DNA of 64,000 nucleotides from Acidaminococcus hominis (lineage in GTDB: Bacteria > Bacillota > Negativicutes > Acidaminococcales > Acidaminococcaceae), in NCBI RefSeq assembly GCF_021044795.1, contig NZ_JAJNOP010000005.1. One strand, given 5' to 3'. Shown here piece by piece: positions 1-8,443 of the stretch. The position numbers and the translations under genes were made by a program. Numbering within the stretch: the stretch's first letter is position 1; every line of letters starts with the position of its first letter. The notes below the pieces were generated by a model. That model saw nothing but the letters and a program-made list of their open reading frames with translations, did no database searches and was not told the origin of the DNA.

Positions 1-137
1 GTGGCCGTTTGCAGCGGAATTTGGGCCGTTTGACCCCTATGCAAAAACATAATAGCTACCAAATGGCGGCGTAGAGGTTTATATTATTAGGAACTGTCTA
101 CTTGACGGGGAGCACACCAGTCCTAAGGGAGGTTATC
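1..137. promoter_or_regulatory. Upstream region of the CoA-transferase-like gene with a 9-bp direct repeat
   Basis: No gene is visible here. GGCCGTTTG occurs twice in direct orientation (3-11 and 24-32), two helical turns apart, followed by an AT-rich stretch around 46-90 that could hold a -10 element. A ribosome binding site (AAGGGAGG, ending at 132) lies just before the start at 138. I cannot name a regulator for the repeat, and the window begins here, so an upstream gene end cannot be excluded. Confidence 0.3.
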
Positions 138-1472
138 ATGGATTTAAACAGCCAATACCTGGCCAAACGGAAAACGCCGGCAGAGGTGCTTGCCTCTATC
201 CAGGACGGCGATTATATTTTCAGCGCCCAAAGCAGTTCAGCACCGGTGACCCTGATTGAGGAGATGCCCCTGCTGCGGCAGTGGGGCCGGAAAAATCTGG
301 TGTTCAATTCCTGTGGGCCCAATTATGACCATGCCTGGTTCCATGACCCGGCTATGCGGGATACGGTGGAACATGTGAGCTGGTTCTTCAGTCCGCCTGT
401 ACGCAAGGCTTGCCAGGAAGGGCTGTGCAGTTTTCTGCCCGGGGATACCACCAGCCTGGTGCGCAAGACTATGGACCGGGCCCGGTGGGAAGGTCGCCGG
501 CCGGTGCTGCTGGCAACGGCGGCCCCCCTGGATGCCCAAGGAAACTTCATTCTTTCGGTGAGTACCCTGTTTGAACGGGACCTTATTAATGCGGGAGCCC
601 TGGTCCTTTTGGAAGTCAGCTCCAAGTATCCCAGAATCTGCGGGGATACCCTGATTCCACTGTCTCGGGTAACCGCCTTTACGGAAACGGACCGGCCGGT
701 ACCGGCAGGGAACCCCGGAAAAGCAAAGCCTGTGGACCAGAAGATTGCCGCCCGGGTGGCAGAACTGATTCCGGACGGCTCCACCTTGCAGCTGGGGGTG
801 GGCCATCTGCCCAATGCGGTAGCTGTGGAGCTGCGCAATAGGAAGCACCTGGGCATCCACTCCGGGGTGTTTGGCTATGCCATGCTGGAGCTGATCCGTT
901 CCGGCGCCGTGGACAATTCCCAAAAGGGTTTTATGGACGGCTTTTCCATCTGCTCCAGCGTCAGCGGGGGACAGGACCTGTTCGACTTTGTGGACGACAA
1001 CCACAGCGTCCTGTTCCGGGCAGGGACCTTTACCAACAACCCCCGGATTATTGCCAAAAACCGAAATATGGTATCCCTGAATTCCACCCTGGAAATTGAT
1101 CTCACTGGCCAAAGCGCAGGGGAATCCATGGGCTTTCGCCAGTTCTCGGCCAGCGGGGCCCAGCCGGAAACCATCCAAGGAGCCCAATTTTCTCCCGGCG
1201 GTAAATCCATTCTGGCCCTGCCCTCCGCCTACGAAGCCAAGACTGCCGACGGCAAACGGGTGCTGCAATCCAAGATTGTCACCAGCTTCCGGCCGGGGAC
1301 AGTGGTGACCAGTTCCCGGACCCTGGTGGACTACGTGGTAACCGAGTACGGTACTGCCTGCCTCAGGGGCCTTTCCATTCCCCGGCGGGTGGAAGCCCTG
1401 ATTGCCATTGCCCACCCGGAGTTTCGGGAGCAGCTGCGGCAGGATGCCAAAAAGTACGGGCTATTGTATTAG
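138..1472 (+). CDS. Acetyl-CoA hydrolase/CoA-transferase family protein
   Basis: A 444-residue protein of the acetyl-CoA hydrolase/4-hydroxybutyrate CoA-transferase type, which moves CoA between acyl groups or hydrolyses acyl-CoA in the cytoplasm. Length fits the family. Visible hallmarks are the GVGHLPNAV stretch, LGIHSGVF at residues 238-245, and the C-terminal NSTLEIDLTGQ block (about residues 320-330). In characterised transferases the LGIH motif continues TE, and that glutamate carries CoA; here residue 243 is glycine, so a different mechanism (hydrolase-like) or a distinct subgroup is possible. The ATG at 138 is chosen because AAGGGAGG lies just upstream; a TTG at 102 has no such site. 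Substrate cannot be told. A bidirectional terminator follows, so it is monocistronic. Confidence 0.8.
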   Translation: MDLNSQYLAKRKTPAEVLASIQDGDYIFSAQSSSAPVTLIEEMPLLRQWGRKNLVFNSCGPNYDHAWFHDPAMRDTVEHVSWFFSPPVRKACQEGLCSFLPGDTTSLVRKTMDRARWEGRRPVLLATAAPLDAQGNFILSVSTLFERDLINAGALVLLEVSSKYPRICGDTLIPLSRVTAFTETDRPVPAGNPGKAKPVDQKIAARVAELIPDGSTLQLGVGHLPNAVAVELRNRKHLGIHSGVFGYAMLELIRSGAVDNSQKGFMDGFSICSSVSGGQDLFDFVDDNHSVLFRAGTFTNNPRIIAKNRNMVSLNSTLEIDLTGQSAGESMGFRQFSASGAQPETIQGAQFSPGGKSILALPSAYEAKTADGKRVLQSKIVTSFRPGTVVTSSRTLVDYVVTEYGTACLRGLSIPRRVEALIAIAHPEFREQLRQDAKKYGLLY

Positions 1473-1483
1473 CAAGCTAAACC

Positions 1484-1520
1484 AAAAGGCGTTTCTCCTA
1501 ACTGGGGAGAAACGCCTTTT
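1484..1520. terminator. Bidirectional terminator
   Basis: A long perfect stem (AAAAGGCGTTTCTCC paired with its complement at 1506-1520, short loop) flanked by A and T runs. It sits between the convergent CoA-transferase-like and LysR genes and can serve both strands; its right arm contains the LysR stop codon. Confidence 0.9.
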
Positions 1521-2445
1521 ACAGTATTTGGGCCACGGTTTCCTGGGTGAGCCGGAGAAAGGCCCGGAGGGTAGGGTTGTGTTCCTGGCCTTTGGCATAG
1601 GACAGGGTCAGCCAGGGAGCCGTCTGCAGGTCCCCTGTAAGAAAATAGCGGATGGGCTTGGGAATGTGCAGGGCATGGACGTAGGAACTCATGCAGAAAG
1701 CAGCCCCCATTCCTTCCGCTGCCAGGCGCACGGCCGTTTCGATGCTGCCCACTTCTTTGAACCTTGCCTGGTTTAATCCAGCGGTTTTCAGCAGCTTATC
1801 TTCCTGGAGCCGCACCTGCTGGTAGGGTCGCTGCAAAAGCAGTAGTTCCTTTGGCAGAGCTTCCAAATCCAGAAAAGAATAGGGAGAGCCGGCTACGGGA
1901 ATGGCCTGGGCACAGGCCGGGTGGTCCGGAGAAAGGGCCAGCAGCAGGGGTTCCCGCTTCAACAGCCGCTGGGCAAATTCCGGGTCCGGTTGATCCTGGA
2001 TAGAGAGAATCACATCAAATTGGTTATTCTTCAGCCCTTGCAGCAGTTCCTGGTGGTGCTCATGGGTCAGCTTGATTTCGGCGTCCGGATGGGTGCGGTG
2101 GAAGGCGGCAATCAGGGTGGGCATCAGAAGGGAAGAATAGATCAGGTAGGTGCCAATGCGCAGACTGTTTTGGCGCCTTTGCTGCAAGGGCAGCAGCGCA
2201 CTGGCCAGCTCCTGGTCCAGGTCCAAGATTTTCCGGGCGTAGGCGAGGACCAGCTCCCCTTCTGGGGTGGGGGTTACCGACCGGCCGTCCCGCAGGAACA
2301 GGGGAACCCCCAAGGACTCCTCCAGCTTTTTGATGGCAATGCTGAGGGTGGGCTGGGTAATATAGAGTTTGCGGGCAGCGGTATGGTAGCTGCCGGTTTC
2401 TGCCAGCACGCAGAGATATTGGAGCTGGCGCAGGGGAAAGGTCAT
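1519..2445 (-). CDS. LysR-family transcriptional regulator
   Basis: A 308-residue LysR-type regulator. The N-terminal winged helix-turn-helix (residues about 3-62, with TAARKLYITQPTLSIAIKKL and LGVPLFLRDGRSVTPTPEG) is typical, followed by a periplasmic-binding-protein-like effector domain from about residue 90. A strong ribosome site (AAGGAGG) precedes the ATG at 2445. It is divergent from the YfcC transporter/amidohydrolase pair, so by the usual LysR arrangement it probably controls that pair and itself; an ATAG-N7-CTAT box lies in the shared region. The inducer is unknown, but the context suggests an amino-acid conjugate or a breakdown product. Confidence 0.9.
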   Translation of the reverse strand: MTFPLRQLQYLCVLAETGSYHTAARKLYITQPTLSIAIKKLEESLGVPLFLRDGRSVTPTPEGELVLAYARKILDLDQELASALLPLQQRRQNSLRIGTYLIYSSLLMPTLIAAFHRTHPDAEIKLTHEHHQELLQGLKNNQFDVILSIQDQPDPEFAQRLLKREPLLLALSPDHPACAQAIPVAGSPYSFLDLEALPKELLLLQRPYQQVRLQEDKLLKTAGLNQARFKEVGSIETAVRLAAEGMGAAFCMSSYVHALHIPKPIRYFLTGDLQTAPWLTLSYAKGQEHNPTLRAFLRLTQETVAQIL

Positions 2446-2485
2446 GCTGCTGCCTCCTTAGGGACAAATTTACCGATTTTCATCC

Positions 2486-2494
2486 ATTATAGCA
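2486..2494 (-). promoter_or_regulatory. Extended -10 promoter of the LysR gene
   Basis: Read on the minus strand the segment is TGCTATAAT, a consensus -10 with the TGn extension, about 40 bp upstream of the LysR start. No good -35 is visible at 17 bp, as expected for an extended -10 promoter. Confidence 0.5.
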
Positions 2495-2530
2495 TGGAAG
2501 CTGCTGCGGTAAGCCAGTATTTTGTACAAA

Positions 2531-2549
2531 TGATAGAAAAAATCTATCA
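2531..2549. promoter_or_regulatory. Probable LysR operator (ATAG-N7-CTAT)
   Basis: TGATAGA and TCTATCA form a perfect 7-5-7 inverted repeat. It contains the LysR hallmark T-N11-A (T at 2534, A at 2546) in the form ATAG-N7-CTAT. It lies between the divergent LysR and YfcC genes, about 100 bp from either start, the expected place for an autoregulatory and activator site. Confidence 0.65.
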
Positions 2550-2651
2550 GTAGATTAAATAGAACAATTGGACGTACAAGCTGAATTTTCTTACAATGAA
2601 CCTATCAAGGGCAGCAGCCCGCAACGGCTGCTGCGGAAAGGGAGTAGGAAA

Positions 2652-4073
2652 ATGACAGCAAATGCGGCGGCAGGAAAACCTGTCAAAAAAATGGAAGTAC
2701 CCCATACTTTTGTGATCATCTTCGTGATGATATTGCTGGCGGTGCTTCTTACGTGGATCATTCCCGCAGGGATGTATGATTTCGTGAAAAATGCCAGCGG
2801 CCGGAAAATGGTGGATCCGGCAACTTTCCACTATGTGCAGAGCAGCGGGGTGAACCCCTTGCTGATTCCTCTGTACATTATTAATGCCTGTGTGCAGAGG
2901 GCGGAACTGATGATGATCATCTTCTTCTCCGGGGCCGCCTTCCATGTGGTGACGAAAACCGGCTCGCTCCAGGCCCTTTTGGCCATTGGCGCCCGGAAAT
3001 TCTCGGACCGGCTGTACATCTTTATCCCGGCCCTGACCCTGCTATTTGGGTTAATCTGCACCACCCAGGCCGTGAATACCTTTATTCCCTTTGCGCCAGT
3101 GATGGTGATGCTGAGCATGGCCATGGGCCTGGATTCCATTTCTGGGGCTTCCATTATGCTGCTGGGTGGAGCTATTGGTTTTTCTACGGGGACCCTGAAT
3201 GTATCGACCACCCTGGTGGCCCAGAACATTGCGGAGCTACCGCCCTATTCCGGCTTGGGCTACCGGTCCTTCTGCTTTGTGGTGTATTACATTGTGACCA
3301 ATATCTTTCTGATCCGGTATGCCAATAAGGTGAAAGCCAAACCGGAGCTGAGTCCCATGTACGACCTGGACCAGGAAACTCTCCAGCGGGAAGGCACGCT
3401 GGATTTGGAAGCAACCGGAAAACTGACTACCAAAAAAATTATTCCCCTTATTCTGCTGATTGTAGTTTTTGCTTTTATCATCTATGGCACAATTGTTTGG
3501 CAGTGGAGAATGAATCACATGTCTGCCATGTTCCTGGTTTATGCGGTAGCTGCAGATTTATTGTGCGGCGCCAGCGCCAACGAAGTGTGCAAGGACATTA
3601 TTGAGGGCAGCAAAAAGATGCTGGGGGCTGCCTACATCATCGGTATGGCAGCTGCCATCAGTTCCATTATGAACGACGGAAAAATCACCTACACCATTGT
3701 CCATTCCCTGTCCCAAATGCTGGAAGGGCTGCCGGCGGTGGTAATTGCTCCCGGCATGGTGGTGGCCAATACCATCATCAACGTTTTCCTGACTAGCGGC
3801 AGCGGCCAAGCGATGGCGGTTATGCCCATCCTGACGCCCCTTTCCGATGTACTGGGGGTTACCCGGCAGACCATGGTGCTGGCCTTCAACTTTGGGGATG
3901 GGTTCTGCAACTACATCCTGCCTACCTCCACAGCGCTTATGGGTTCCCTGTCCGTGACCAACATCCCCTACGACCGGTGGATGCGGTTTATGTGGAAAAT
4001 GTTTCTCATCTGGCTGGTGGTGGGCTGCATCCTGGCGGCCATTGCCCAATTTATCCAGCTGGGACCGATGTAA
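2652..4073 (+). CDS. YfcC-family (ion transporter superfamily) membrane transporter
   Basis: A 473-residue polytopic membrane protein with about 11-12 hydrophobic segments. The N-terminal block (PHTFVIIFVMILLAVLLTWI then IPAGMYD) is characteristic of the YfcC/AbgT-related group of the ion transporter superfamily, which imports anionic amino acids, peptides or conjugates, usually ion-coupled. Central GAIGFSTGTLNVSTT and the C-terminal LTSGSGQAMAVMPILTPL and GDGFCNYILPTS are the conserved hairpin regions. The ATG at 2652 follows GGAG at a 7-nt spacing. The next gene, an M20 amidohydrolase 27 bp downstream, suggests that the imported compound is hydrolysed inside the cell, as in abgT-abgB; the substrate itself is not known. 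Confidence 0.85.
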   Translation: MTANAAAGKPVKKMEVPHTFVIIFVMILLAVLLTWIIPAGMYDFVKNASGRKMVDPATFHYVQSSGVNPLLIPLYIINACVQRAELMMIIFFSGAAFHVVTKTGSLQALLAIGARKFSDRLYIFIPALTLLFGLICTTQAVNTFIPFAPVMVMLSMAMGLDSISGASIMLLGGAIGFSTGTLNVSTTLVAQNIAELPPYSGLGYRSFCFVVYYIVTNIFLIRYANKVKAKPELSPMYDLDQETLQREGTLDLEATGKLTTKKIIPLILLIVVFAFIIYGTIVWQWRMNHMSAMFLVYAVAADLLCGASANEVCKDIIEGSKKMLGAAYIIGMAAAISSIMNDGKITYTIVHSLSQMLEGLPAVVIAPGMVVANTIINVFLTSGSGQAMAVMPILTPLSDVLGVTRQTMVLAFNFGDGFCNYILPTSTALMGSLSVTNIPYDRWMRFMWKMFLIWLVVGCILAAIAQFIQLGPM

Positions 4074-4100
4074 AACTTTGCCAAGAAAGAAGGAGACAAC

Positions 4101-5300
4101 ATGCTGGAACAGAAAATTGCCCAGGCCAATGCCTGGATTGATGAATTGGCGCCCCAATTGTGGCAGCTGTCCGATGCCATTTATGATCACCCGGAGGTGG
4201 GGCCCAACGAGGTGTATGCCAGCGGGCTGCTGACGGATTATCTGGAGCAGCAGGGCTTTACCGTAACCCGGGGACTGGCTACCCTGCCCACAGCCTTTAA
4301 GGCCGTTTGGAAAAACGGGGAAGGGGGCCCCAATTTTGGCCTTCTGTGCGAATATGATGCCCTAGCCGGTATGGGACATGGCTGCGGCCATCAAATGCAG
4401 GGACCGGCCATTTTGGGCGCTGCTGCGGCCATCAAAAAGGTAGCTGGGGACAGACCCTTTACCCTGACGGTATACGGCACCCCCGGGGAAGAAAATATCA
4501 GCGGCAAATACATTATGATTGAAAATGGGGTGACCTTTGAGGAACTGGATGTGGCCCTTATGATGCACGGGGGCCCCGCCACCCAGACGGATATCAAATG
4601 CCTGGCCAACGGGGAATACACCCTGACCTACCATGGGAAGGCGGCCCATGCAGCCCTAAAGCCGGAAGACGGCCGAAGCTCCCTGGACGCCATGGTGCTG
4701 GCTTTCCACGGCATTGAGTGCCTGCGGGAGCATGTGCCCGACGATGTGCGGATCCATTACAACATTTTGAACGCCGGCGGCACCGCTGCCAATGTGGTCC
4801 CCAGCTTTACCCAGGCCCAGGTAATGGTCCGGGGCAATACAGTGGGGGAAGTAAAGGGGCTGATGCAGCGGCTGGAGAAAATCTACCAGGGGGCCGCCCT
4901 GATGACGGAAACCCAGGTGGAATACCAGCTGGGCAAACTGCTGGACAACAAGATTCCCAACCTGACCTTAAACGATATCCTGATGCGCCACGCCCGGCAG
5001 CTGAAGGCTCCCAACTGCCAGCCGCCCCGGGAGCGGACCGGGTCCACGGACTTTGCCAATGTAATGCACCGGGTTCCCGGCTCCTGCATCCGGGTAGCCT
5101 TTGTTCCCCCGGGAACGGTATCCCATTCGGAAGCCTTTATCCAGGCCGGCAAGTCGGAGGCGGCCCATAAGGCCATTGTGTTTGGAGCCAAAATTCTGGC
5201 GGATACCATTTTGGAATTGGTTCAGCAGCCAGAAGAGTTACAAAAAATTCAGGAAGAATTTCGGGCCAGATTGTCTGCGGAAAACAATAATGAAGTGTAA
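4101..5300 (+). CDS. M20-family metallopeptidase/amidohydrolase (AbgB-like subgroup)
   Basis: A 399-residue zinc amidohydrolase that would cleave an amide or peptide bond of an imported conjugate in the cytoplasm. Seen: DHPEVG near the N terminus, the metal-site loop GMGHGCGHQMQGPA (about residues 91-104), the paired acidic residues in TPGEENISG (about 131-139), the dimerisation-domain histidine region YHGKAAHAA (about 176-184), and a C-terminal histidine in GTVSHSEAF. In classic M20D enzymes the loop reads CGHD and in AbgB-like ones CGHN; here it is CGHQ. A GAAGGAGA ribosome site precedes the ATG. It ends in a terminator, closing a two-gene operon with the transporter. Confidence 0.87.
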   Translation: MLEQKIAQANAWIDELAPQLWQLSDAIYDHPEVGPNEVYASGLLTDYLEQQGFTVTRGLATLPTAFKAVWKNGEGGPNFGLLCEYDALAGMGHGCGHQMQGPAILGAAAAIKKVAGDRPFTLTVYGTPGEENISGKYIMIENGVTFEELDVALMMHGGPATQTDIKCLANGEYTLTYHGKAAHAALKPEDGRSSLDAMVLAFHGIECLREHVPDDVRIHYNILNAGGTAANVVPSFTQAQVMVRGNTVGEVKGLMQRLEKIYQGAALMTETQVEYQLGKLLDNKIPNLTLNDILMRHARQLKAPNCQPPRERTGSTDFANVMHRVPGSCIRVAFVPPGTVSHSEAFIQAGKSEAAHKAIVFGAKILADTILELVQQPEELQKIQEEFRARLSAENNNEV

Positions 5301-5320
5301 ACAATAAATATTATCAACTA

Positions 5321-5349
5321 GGCGGAGGGCTCATTCCTCCGCCTTTTTT
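5321..5349 (+). terminator. Rho-independent terminator after the amidohydrolase
   Basis: Perfect 8-bp stem GGCGGAGG/CCTCCGCC (5321-5328 and 5336-5343) with a 7-nt loop followed by six T. Confidence 0.93.
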
Positions 5350-5469
5350 GGCCTCTGAAAAAATAGATAAAAAGACAGATTGAAACGGAAAAAGGCAAAA
5401 GCGTAATCTTTGTCCGCTTTGCGAGAACACACAGCCTGTTGTGTTTTGGGTGTATTTACGTTGATGTTT

Positions 5470-5511
5470 ACACAATATGTAGTTGCGAAATGGTTCGAGA
5501 TATTGTATGAT
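5470..5511 (+). promoter_or_regulatory. nrdD promoter with NrdR-like box over the -35
   Basis: TTGCGA (5483-5488) and TATGAT (5506-5511) are 17 bp apart, a good sigma-70 type promoter. Overlapping its -35, ACACAATATGTAGTTG (5470-5485) resembles the NrdR box consensus aCACwATATwTwGtgt. NrdR represses ribonucleotide reductase genes when deoxynucleotides are plentiful, so repression by occlusion of the -35 is inferred. Confidence 0.6.
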
Positions 5512-5546
5512 ATTAGGGCAGTCAAAAATAACTGTATATAAAAGAA

Positions 5547-5562
5547 TGACAATATATTGCGT
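5547..5562 (+). promoter_or_regulatory. Second NrdR-like box in the nrdD leader
   Basis: TGACAATATATTGCGT shares the ACAATAT core with the upstream box, 77 bp away (close to seven helical turns). It is less symmetrical than the consensus, and NrdR pairs are usually closer together, so confidence is modest. It lies just before the nrdD ribosome site. Confidence 0.4.
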
Positions 5563-5591
5563 AGAAAAAATTCAGGAGAGAGGGATCGGGT

Positions 5592-7724
5592 ATGGCTAAA
5601 AAAGTAATCAAGCGCGACGGTTCTACGGTAACTTTTGACCGCAGCAAAATCGTAACAGCCATTCAAAAGGCCAACAAGGCCGTAGAGGAAAAAGAGCAGC
5701 TTCCGCTGGAAGATATTGAAGAGATCGCTTCTTTCGTGGAGCACAAGCAAAAAACCAGACTGCTGGTGGAAGATATCCAGGATATGGTGGAAAAACAGAT
5801 CATGACCCGGGGCCGTTATGCCCTGGCCAAGGCCTACATCATTTACCGGTACAACCGGGCACTGGTCCGCAAGGCCAATACCACTGACGACTCCATCCTG
5901 TCTTTGATCAGCAACAAGAATAAGGACGTTATGGAAGAAAACTCCAACAAGAACGCGGTAATGGTTTCCACCCAGCGTGACTTGATTGCCGGGGAAGTTT
6001 CCCGGGACCTGACCCGCCGGGTGGTGCTGCCGGAAAAAATTTCCCGGGCCCACGATGACGGTGTCATCCACTTCCATGATGCCGATTATTTCATCCAGCC
6101 CATGTTCAACTGCTGCCTGGTAAACCTGGGCGACATGCTGGACAACGGCACGGTTATGCACGGCAAGCTGATTGAAAGCCCCAAGAGCTTCCAGGTAGCC
6201 TGCACCGTAATGACCCAGATTATTGCTTCCGTGGCTTCTGCCCAATACGGCGGCCAGTCCGTAGATGTATCCCATTTGGGCAAGTACCTGCGCCGGAGCC
6301 GGGAAAAATTCAAGAAACGCCTGCTGGAAACCACCCATGGCCAAATGTCCAAAGAGGACATGGAAGCTGTGCTGGACAGCCGGATGAAGGATGAACTGGC
6401 CAGCGGCGTCCAGACCATCCAATACCAGATCAACACCTTGATGACCACCAACGGCCAATCCCCCTTTGTAACGCTGTTCATGCACCTGGATCCCCAGGAC
6501 GAATACATTGAGGAAAATGCCCAAATCATCGAAGAAATCCTGAAGCAGCGGCTCCAGGGCATCAAGAACGAAGTGGGCGTGTATGTGACCCCGGCCTTCC
6601 CCAAACTGGTGTATGTGCTGGACGAAAATAACTGCCTGAAGGGCGGCAAGTACGACTATCTGACCGAGCTGGCCGTACGCTGCTCCATCAAACGGATGTA
6701 CCCGGACTACATTTCTGCCAAGAAGATGAAGGAAATCTACCAGGGGAATGTGTTCTCTCCCATGGGCTGCCGTTCCTTCCTGTCTCCCTGGAAGGATGAA
6801 AAGGGCAACTATAAATTCGAAGGCCGTTTCAATCAGGGCGTAGTTTCCCTGAACCTGCCCCAGATTGGCATCATTGCCAAAGGCGATGAAGACAAATTCT
6901 GGAAGCTGCTGGACGAACGGCTGCAGCTGTGCTACGAAGCCCTGATGGTGCGCCACAACGCCCTGAAAGGCATTCGCAGCGATGTCAGCCCCATCCATTG
7001 GCAGAACGGCGCCATTGCCCGGCTGAAGAAGGGCGAAACCATCGACAAGCTGCTGGAAGGCGGCTACTCCACCCTGAGCCTGGGCTACATCGGCCTGTAC
7101 GAATGCACCAAGGCTATGAAGGGCGTCAGCCAAACCACCCCGGAAGGGGAAGAATTCGCTATGCGGGTGATGAAGCGTCTGCGCAAGGCCTGCGACGAAT
7201 GGAAGGAACAGACCGGCCTGGGCTTTGCCCTGTACGGCACCCCGGCAGAATCCCTGTGCTACCGTTTTGCCCGGATCGACAAGGAACGCTTTGGTACCAT
7301 CCCCGATATTACCGATAAGGGCTACTACACCAACTCCTACCATGTGGATGTACGGGAACCCATCGACGCTTTCTCCAAATTTAAATTTGAAAGCCAGTTC
7401 CAGCCCATTTCTTCCGGCGGCTGCATTTCCTACGTAGAAGTGCCCAACATGAAGAAGAACCCCACGGCCATTGAAGATGTGGTCCGGTTCATTTACGATA
7501 ATATCCAGTATGCGGAATTCAACACCAAATCCGACTACTGCCAGGTCTGCGGCTTTGATGGAGAGATTATGATCAACGACAACCTGGAATGGGAATGCCC
7601 GCAATGCCATAACAAAGACCAGTCCAAGATGAACGTAACCCGCCGGACCTGCGGCTACCTGGGTGAAAACTTCTGGAATGTAGGCAAGACCAAAGAAATC
7701 AAATCCAGAGTATTACACCTGTAA
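5592..7724 (+). CDS. nrdD: Anaerobic ribonucleoside-triphosphate reductase (class III)
   Basis: A 710-residue glycyl-radical enzyme that reduces NTPs to dNTPs without oxygen. An ATP-cone regulatory domain occupies about residues 1-95 (KRDGSTVTFDRSKI at its start); the ten-stranded barrel follows; near the C terminus a four-cysteine zinc site is visible (CQVCGF and CPQC) and then the radical loop RRTCGYLG, with Gly688 as the expected radical site. The ATG at 5592 has the ribosome site CAGGAGAGAGGG. It is cotranscribed with its activase NrdG 14 bp downstream. Putative NrdR boxes upstream suggest dNTP-responsive control. Codon use is more biased than in its neighbours (few rare codons), consistent with high expression. 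No aerobic class I genes are seen in this window. Confidence 0.97.
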   Translation: MAKKVIKRDGSTVTFDRSKIVTAIQKANKAVEEKEQLPLEDIEEIASFVEHKQKTRLLVEDIQDMVEKQIMTRGRYALAKAYIIYRYNRALVRKANTTDDSILSLISNKNKDVMEENSNKNAVMVSTQRDLIAGEVSRDLTRRVVLPEKISRAHDDGVIHFHDADYFIQPMFNCCLVNLGDMLDNGTVMHGKLIESPKSFQVACTVMTQIIASVASAQYGGQSVDVSHLGKYLRRSREKFKKRLLETTHGQMSKEDMEAVLDSRMKDELASGVQTIQYQINTLMTTNGQSPFVTLFMHLDPQDEYIEENAQIIEEILKQRLQGIKNEVGVYVTPAFPKLVYVLDENNCLKGGKYDYLTELAVRCSIKRMYPDYISAKKMKEIYQGNVFSPMGCRSFLSPWKDEKGNYKFEGRFNQGVVSLNLPQIGIIAKGDEDKFWKLLDERLQLCYEALMVRHNALKGIRSDVSPIHWQNGAIARLKKGETIDKLLEGGYSTLSLGYIGLYECTKAMKGVSQTTPEGEEFAMRVMKRLRKACDEWKEQTGLGFALYGTPAESLCYRFARIDKERFGTIPDITDKGYYTNSYHVDVREPIDAFSKFKFESQFQPISSGGCISYVEVPNMKKNPTAIEDVVRFIYDNIQYAEFNTKSDYCQVCGFDGEIMINDNLEWECPQCHNKDQSKMNVTRRTCGYLGENFWNVGKTKEIKSRVLHL

Positions 7725-7738
7725 GGAGGCTTTTGTTC

Positions 7739-8272
7739 GTGAATTACGCTGTCATAAAAAAATGTGACGTGGCCAACGGCCCCGGCGTCCGGGTATCCCT
7801 GTACGTCAGCGGCTGCACCCATCACTGCAAGAACTGCTTTAACCAGGAGGCGTGGGACTTCCAATACGGCAAACCCTTTGGGTCCGAAGCCGTGCAAGAA
7901 ATTATGGAAGACCTGGAACCTAGTTACATCAGGGGCTTTTCCCTGTTGGGCGGGGAACCCTTTGAACCCGCCAACCAGGCAGTTTTGGTAGGCCTCCTGC
8001 GTCACATCCGGGAACGGTTTCCGGAAAAGACCATCTGGTGCTACAGCGGCTATCTGTACGATACGGAGCTGCTGGCCGGCAAGGTGGGGGACCCGGAAAT
8101 TACCCGGGAAATGCTGGGATACCTGGATATCCTGGTAGATGGCGAGTTTGTGGACGCCGAGAAGGATTTGAACCTGCGCTTTAAGGGCAGCCGGAACCAG
8201 CGGATCATCAACGTTCCCGCATCCCTGAAAACTGGAAAGATTGTCCTCTGGGAAGGTGCCGATTACGCCTGA
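7739..8272 (+). CDS. nrdG: Anaerobic ribonucleotide reductase-activating radical SAM protein
   Basis: A 177-residue radical SAM activase that installs the glycyl radical on NrdD. The iron-sulfur motif is C26-x3-C30-x2-C33 (GCTHHCKNCFN), followed by the SAM-binding LLGGEPF at about residues 68-74. Size is usual for the family. The start is taken as GTG at 7739 because AAGGAGG (7723-7729) is 9 nt upstream; a TTG at 7733 would leave only 3 nt. It lies directly behind nrdD and ends in a terminator, so nrdDG forms a two-gene operon. Confidence 0.95.
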   Translation: MNYAVIKKCDVANGPGVRVSLYVSGCTHHCKNCFNQEAWDFQYGKPFGSEAVQEIMEDLEPSYIRGFSLLGGEPFEPANQAVLVGLLRHIRERFPEKTIWCYSGYLYDTELLAGKVGDPEITREMLGYLDILVDGEFVDAEKDLNLRFKGSRNQRIINVPASLKTGKIVLWEGADYA

Positions 8273-8285
8273 ATCCTGTAGTACT

Positions 8286-8316
8286 GAGCCTCCGTCCCTT
8301 GGGACGGGGGCTTTTT
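8286..8316 (+). terminator. Terminator after nrdG
   Basis: GC-rich stem (GCCTCCGTCCC with GGGACGGGGGC) and a T5 tail starting 8312. Confidence 0.88.
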
Positions 8317-8443
8317 CTCTGCCGGGAAGGGGACCCGGGGAAACCATTTCCCAAACCCTGTTTCCGTGTTAGAATAGCCTTACCAGGAAATTTCCTCTGG
8401 AGTGGGGAAGCTGCCTGGAACATCAAGGTTGGAGGGGAAATCT

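Noticed and set aside
5331..7610. Long open frame on the minus strand opposite nrdD (about 759 codons)
   Set aside because: It is the antisense shadow of nrdD; it has no ribosome site or recognisable domain, and the sense strand encodes an unmistakable enzyme.
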